Made by a program: the position numbers and the translations under genes | In this document: positions 60,583 to 64,000 of the stretch, piece after piece | Layout: the number at the start of each line of letters is the position of its first letter | Position numbering within the stretch: position 1 is the first letter of the stretch | Assembly (NCBI RefSeq): GCF_024170005.1 | Contig: NZ_JALJXJ010000001.1 | Coordinates: forward strand, 434,001 to 498,000 | Source: Azospirillum lipoferum | GTDB taxonomy: Bacteria > Pseudomonadota > Alphaproteobacteria > Azospirillales > Azospirillaceae | Direction of reading: 5' to 3' | DNA: 64,000 nt | Notes under the pieces: model-generated | Databases searched by the model: none | What the model saw: the letters and a program-made list of their open reading frames with translations, nothing else | Told to the model about the DNA's origin: nothing

Positions 60583-61290
60583 ATGACCTTCTCCGCCCAA
60601 TCCGCCGTGACGGAACAGAAGCTCCTGAGACAGCGCCTCGACACCGCTTTCGCCGAGGCTGCGCAGCCGCTGTCGCGTGAGGAGGTGACGGACATCGTCC
60701 GCAACATCCTGGGCAGCCTGGACGGCGACATCTCCGCCACCGACCTGCGCCTGTACAAGGAGGTCGTCGACCTCGCCAAGTACATCGAGACGGCCAAGCA
60801 GGAGATCGCGGCGCTCCAGCCGGCCGAAATCCGCGACGAGCACATCCGCACTGCGACGGACGAGCTGGACGCAGTGATCGGTGCGACGGAGAAGGCGACC
60901 TTCGCCATCTTCGATGCCTGCGACGCCATCGGTGCCATCGCCGGCCAGTCGGACGCCGACACCTCGGCGAAGCTGAACGAGCAGATCACCGCGATCTACG
61001 AAGCCTGCAACTTCCAGGATATTACCGGCCAGCGCATCAGCAAGGTGGTGCGCACGCTGAAGCACATCGAATCGAAGGTCGACATGATCGTCGCCGCCTT
61101 CGGCAGCGAGGTGCGGCAGAACCACGCCCCGCGGCTGGCCAAGCTGGCGGCGGAAGAGGCGGAGGCCGCTGCCCATTTCGAGCCGATGAGTGCGGAGGAA
61201 GCGGATCAGCAGCTTCTGCACGGCCCGCAGCTGCCCGGCAACGCCATGGACCAGGACGAGATCGACCGTCTGCTGGCCAGCTTCGACTGA
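60583..61290 (+). CDS. cheZ: CheZ-like chemotaxis protein phosphatase
   Basis: 235 residues. The CheZ core is NFQDITGQRISKVVRTL (about 145-161), with the catalytic Asp and Gln that act on CheY-P. The rest is helical, as in the long CheZ four-helix bundle. The C-terminus MDQDEIDRLLASFD matches the CheY-binding tail of CheZ. Some alphaproteobacteria use CheZ to end chemotactic signals. The start at 60583 has only a weak GGA; the upstream frame to 60448 lacks conservation signs. It is the first gene of the motor unit (MotB-like, MotB, secreted protein). 60288-60582 holds no gene or clear promoter. Confidence 0.88.
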   Translation: MTFSAQSAVTEQKLLRQRLDTAFAEAAQPLSREEVTDIVRNILGSLDGDISATDLRLYKEVVDLAKYIETAKQEIAALQPAEIRDEHIRTATDELDAVIGATEKATFAIFDACDAIGAIAGQSDADTSAKLNEQITAIYEACNFQDITGQRISKVVRTLKHIESKVDMIVAAFGSEVRQNHAPRLAKLAAEEAEAAAHFEPMSAEEADQQLLHGPQLPGNAMDQDEIDRLLASFD

Positions 61291-61294
61291 CGCC

Positions 61295-62149
61295 ATGCTG
61301 CCCGGCTCCCTCATCAGCAGGTCCGGCGGCCACGCGGCCCAAGGTGCTGGAACCGGCACCGGGACCACCGCTGGCCCGGGGGCGGGGAATGCCGGGCTGC
61401 CGCTGCCGCTACGGGCCGGGCGTGCCGCAGGTGCGGATGGGCATGCCAACCCGAACAACGGCAGCATTCTCCTTCTGCTGTCGCTGTTCCTGCTGCTTCT
61501 GGTCTTCTTCATCGTGCTGAACGCCCATTCGGTGCAGACGGTGCAGAAGGTGAAGGCGGTCGCCGCCTCGCTGGAGCGGACCTTCCCCAGCTTCGTCATC
61601 GATCCGCGCCTGCGCGAGGGATCCGAACCGGTGGCCTCGCGTGCCGGGACCGTCTTCGCCGTACAGCGGCTGGAGGATGTCGGGACCCTGTTCGCCACGA
61701 CCGTCGCGGTGTCCAAGGTGGAGGTGGTCGCCCCCGGCCAGTTGCTGGAGGTACGTCTGCCCGCGGACGACCTGTTCCTTCCCGGTACCATGACCCTGCG
61801 GGCGGACCGCCAGGGGCTGATCGACCGCATCGCCGATGCGTTGCGCCAGTCGCGCCAGGGCGAGCGGGTGGAACTGGACGCGCTGCTCGGCATCGGCCCG
61901 ACGGGAACGCCGAGCCAGCCGCCGGGGCCGGTCGCCCGTGCCGGCGTGCTGGCCCGCGCGCTGGTCGAGGATGGGGCGCCGGCCCGCAACGTCACCGTCG
62001 GGATCGAACGTGGCGAGCCCGGGGGGGTACGGCTGCTGTTCTCCCTGCGCTGGGACGATGAGGGGGCAACCCGGCCGGCCGCAAAGCCGGCAGCGGCGAA
62101 GATGGCTGCGGCGAAGACGGCACCGACTGGTGGCGAGGTGCGGAAATGA
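61295..62149 (+). CDS. MotB-like membrane protein lacking the proton-binding Asp
   Basis: 284 residues from ATG 61295, four bases after cheZ. A Gly/Pro/Ala-rich cytoplasmic N-terminus (about 1-50) leads to one helix (SILLLLSLFLLLLVFFIVLNAHS, about 57-79). In MotB this helix starts with a motif holding the proton-binding Asp, but here the place reads NPNNGS. A periplasmic region of about 200 residues follows, resembling a MotB linker and an OmpA-like part (LRADRQGLIDRIADALRQ, then ARALVEDGAPARNVTVGI). The C-terminus is Ala/Lys-rich. Its stop overlaps the next motB start (ATGA). It is probably not a proton-conducting stator but a paralogue or accessory. Confidence 0.75.
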   Translation: MLPGSLISRSGGHAAQGAGTGTGTTAGPGAGNAGLPLPLRAGRAAGADGHANPNNGSILLLLSLFLLLLVFFIVLNAHSVQTVQKVKAVAASLERTFPSFVIDPRLREGSEPVASRAGTVFAVQRLEDVGTLFATTVAVSKVEVVAPGQLLEVRLPADDLFLPGTMTLRADRQGLIDRIADALRQSRQGERVELDALLGIGPTGTPSQPPGPVARAGVLARALVEDGAPARNVTVGIERGEPGGVRLLFSLRWDDEGATRPAAKPAAAKMAAAKTAPTGGEVRK

Positions 62150-62862
62150 TCCGTGTTCCCGGGATCGCCGGCAAGGCAGGATCGGATGATCGCGGTGGCC
62201 ATCGCAAGACGCTGTGGCTGATCAGCTTCACCGACCTGATCTCCTTGATGCTCGCCTTCTTCGTGCTGATGTATTCGATGAGCGAGCCGGAGGCCGAGCG
62301 CTGGACCCGTCTGGCGAAGGGCGTGTCGGAGGCGATCCCCGCCGCGCGGTCCACCGCCAGCACGCCGTCCGACCGGCCGAACGACCCCGGTGCCGCCTTC
62401 AACGCCATGGCGGTGGAGGCAAGGGCGGCCATCGACCTGCATTATCTGGCGGCCTTGTTGGGAAGTCACCTGCGGTCGAATGCGGAGCTGGCGGTGGTCG
62501 ATGTCCGGCGCGAGGATGACCGGGTCGTCATCCGCCTGCCCGGCGAGCGGATGTTCGATCCCACCGGCGCCGCCTTCACCGAGGAGGGGCGACGGGTTCT
62601 GTTCCTGCTGGGCGCCGTCATCGGCCGCATCGGAAACCGCATCGAGCTGGTCGGCCATGCCGAGCACGAGGATGCGACCGGTGGCGTCGCCTGGGAACGG
62701 GCTCTGACCCGGGCGGTGGCGGTATCCGCGGCTCTGCGCGAGACCGGCTATCGCCGCGATCTGGTGGCGCGGGCGGTGATGATGCCGGTGGACAGGGCGG
62801 GAATTGCCGGTGGTGGGCGCCTGCCGGTGGACATCGTGGTGCGAGAGGAAGGAGCTGATTGA
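62146..62862 (+). CDS. motB: MotB-family flagellar stator protein
   Basis: 238 residues, overlapping the previous gene by four bases. The single helix begins LISFTDLISLMLAFFVLMYSM, with Asp30 in the position of the MotB proton-binding Asp. A plug-like segment follows. The OmpA-like peptidoglycan-binding domain (about 120-238) contains FDPTGAAFTEEGRRVL, ELVGHAEHE and the helix ALTRAVAVSAALRETG. MotB with MotA forms the stator that drives the flagellum. No motA is here, so the MotA partner must be elsewhere. The peptidoglycan-binding motif is short. Downstream a GTG-started secreted protein overlaps closely. Confidence 0.85.
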   Translation: MIRVPGIAGKAGSDDRGGHRKTLWLISFTDLISLMLAFFVLMYSMSEPEAERWTRLAKGVSEAIPAARSTASTPSDRPNDPGAAFNAMAVEARAAIDLHYLAALLGSHLRSNAELAVVDVRREDDRVVIRLPGERMFDPTGAAFTEEGRRVLFLLGAVIGRIGNRIELVGHAEHEDATGGVAWERALTRAVAVSAALRETGYRRDLVARAVMMPVDRAGIAGGGRLPVDIVVREEGAD

Positions 62863-62863
62863 G

Positions 62864-64000
62864 GTGACGGACCGGTCGGCCCATCGAAGGAAGCGCTGGC
62901 TGCGCGGCTGTGCCGCCGCGGTGGCGCTGCTGGCCGTGCCGGTTTTGCTGTCGCCCATGGCTGCTGACGCCGCCTCCGTGCCGGTGCGGGGCGGCACCCA
63001 CAAGGATTTTGGCCGCTTGGTCTTCGACTGGCCGGGCAAGGTCGATTTCACTGCGGCGGTAGAGGGCGACCGGCTGGTCATCAGCTTCACCGAGCCGATC
63101 GACGCCCCGCTGGACCGGCTGGTGCGGGCGCTGCCCGACTATCTCGCCTCCGGACGGGTGGAGGCCGACGGCAAGACCGTCTCCTTCGACCTGAAGCGTC
63201 CGGTCGCACTGAAGAGTTTCCGCAACGGCAACGCCGTCGCCATCGACCTGTCGCCCGCGGCGGCGGGAGCCGCGTCGCAACAGGCCGCGGCGGCCGCCAA
63301 GAGTGAGAGTGCGACACCCGCGCCTGCGCCTGCGAAGGCGGATTCCGCGAAGCCGGTGGCGTCCGCCGGCCGGCTGCGGGTGCAGGGGACCGACCAGCCC
63401 GACCAGAGCCGCCTGAGCTTCGATTGGCCGGCACCGGTCGGATACAAGGTGAGCCGTGACGGCGCCGCGGTGACGGTCGCATTCGAGAAGGGCGGCACCG
63501 CCGACCTGTCGGCCCTGTCGAAGGCGCCGCTGCGCAACATCCGGAACATCGAATCCTACCGCCAGCCCGACGGGTCGCTGGCGGTGACGCTCGCCGTGCC
63601 GCAAGACGCCGAGGTGGCCGACAGCGTGTCCGGCAAGTCGATGGTGCTGTCCGTCGGCAATCCGGGCTCCCGCGCCGGGTTGCCCAAGAGCGAAGGGGCG
63701 TCCTCCCAGGGCGCTCCGACCGGGCCGGGGAATGCCGGGGGGAACGCTGGGGCAAGCCAGGGGACCAGCCAGCCGGTCCCGGCGAAGGATGTGGTTAAGG
63801 AAGGTGGCAAGGACGCACCGACGGTGGCGTCGGCGACTTCCGGCCGCTCGGCCGCAACGGCGAATGCCGCCGCAGCCACCCCGGCCGCCACCCCGGCAAC
63901 TCCGCCCGCCGCCGCGCCGCCGGCCGACGTCAAGGCGGCGCCCGCGGTGTCTGCGGATGCGAAGGCCCAGCCGGCGGCCGGTCTGAAGGGGCCGGTTCTG
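62864..64000 (+). CDS. Secreted motor-linked protein with duplicated beta domain, 3' end outside window
   Basis: 379 codons are visible from a GTG at 62864 (GGAG upstream), one base past the motB stop. The signal peptide spans about 16-36 (AAAVALLAVPVLLSPMAADA). Two AMIN-like beta repeats follow: FGRLVFDWPGKVDFTAAVEGDRLV (about 50-130) and SRLSFDWPAPVGYKVSRDGAAVTV (about 180-270). The rest is a long Ala/Pro/Gly linker that continues past the window. The start FGRLVFDWPG / RLSFDWPAPV is duplicated. Such proteins may carry TPR repeats later, but these are not visible. Its position suggests a periplasmic part of the flagellar motor. Confidence 0.75.
   Translation, partial: MTDRSAHRRKRWLRGCAAAVALLAVPVLLSPMAADAASVPVRGGTHKDFGRLVFDWPGKVDFTAAVEGDRLVISFTEPIDAPLDRLVRALPDYLASGRVEADGKTVSFDLKRPVALKSFRNGNAVAIDLSPAAAGAASQQAAAAAKSESATPAPAPAKADSAKPVASAGRLRVQGTDQPDQSRLSFDWPAPVGYKVSRDGAAVTVAFEKGGTADLSALSKAPLRNIRNIESYRQPDGSLAVTLAVPQDAEVADSVSGKSMVLSVGNPGSRAGLPKSEGASSQGAPTGPGNAGGNAGASQGTSQPVPAKDVVKEGGKDAPTVASATSGRSAATANAAAATPAATPATPPAAAPPADVKAAPAVSADAKAQPAAGLKGPVL

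Noticed and set aside
1-64000. CRISPR array, rRNA, tRNA, insertion sequence or prophage
   Set aside because: I saw no spaced direct repeats of CRISPR form, no tRNA cloverleaf with CCA-adjacent T-arm, no rRNA core motif, and no transposase, integrase or phage gene.

Overview
The window is 64 kb of high-GC DNA with dense, mostly short-gapped genes and strong G/C preference at third codon positions. Gene content and order (rpoZ-rsh, then pdxJ-acpS-lepB-rnc-era; lptG-surA-pdxA; alaC-hom-glpX; CheZ with MotB-like proteins) fit an alphaproteobacterium of the Rhodospirillales. Azospirillum or a close relative is my best guess. This comes from memory of gene content, not from a search. It looks like chromosomal core sequence: I see no rRNA, tRNA, CRISPR array, insertion sequence, integrase or phage gene.

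Layout. 1-7.3 kb: a 14-TM-type drug exporter (cut by the window edge), the protease SppA, an AhpD-like protein, a receiver protein with a C-terminal HPt-like region, and a chemotaxis receptor with a NIT-type sensor. 7.5-11.6 kb: the alaC-hom pair, glpX, and a DUF1127 protein. 11.9-17.9 kb: a soluble hybrid histidine kinase, cutA, moeA overlapping a LysR regulator, and a PepSY membrane protein with a small secreted partner. 18.2-25.5 kb: a bacterial alpha-2-macroglobulin with an intact thioester motif, followed by pbpC. 25.5-29.5 kb: metal handling (small Cys/His/Met secreted protein, CopA-type multicopper oxidase, slyX, mntH). 29.7-34 kb: a Suv3-like RNA helicase overlapping a SpoU-type RNA methyltransferase, and a patatin. 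34-40 kb: an RND pump with its adaptor and a lipoprotein lytic transglycosylase. 40.3-46.5 kb: guaA, an acetyltransferase, lptG, surA, pdxA. 46.6-54.8 kb: a NYN-domain protein divergent from rpoZ, the (p)ppGpp enzyme, a cytochrome c with unusual codon use, then pdxJ-acpS-lepB-rnc-era. 54.8-60.3 kb: small unknowns, an orphan terminator with structured sequence upstream, a bfd-like gene with a Fur-like site, an RlmM-like methyltransferase, a repeat-bearing serralysin-like protease, a second patatin and a 42-residue membrane protein. 60.6-64 kb: cheZ, two overlapping MotB-like genes and a secreted repeat protein that runs off the window.

The most distinctive parts are: (i) the cheZ / MotB-like / MotB / secreted-protein unit, where the first MotB-like protein lacks the proton-binding Asp and the second keeps it; (ii) the orphan terminator at 55.45 kb, preceded by two mutually exclusive hairpins and poor coding signal; (iii) the four 41-residue C-terminal repeats of the metalloprotease; (iv) perfect inverted repeats in several promoter regions; and (v) Era with an 85-residue acidic N-terminal extension. 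All functional names come from reading motifs by eye.
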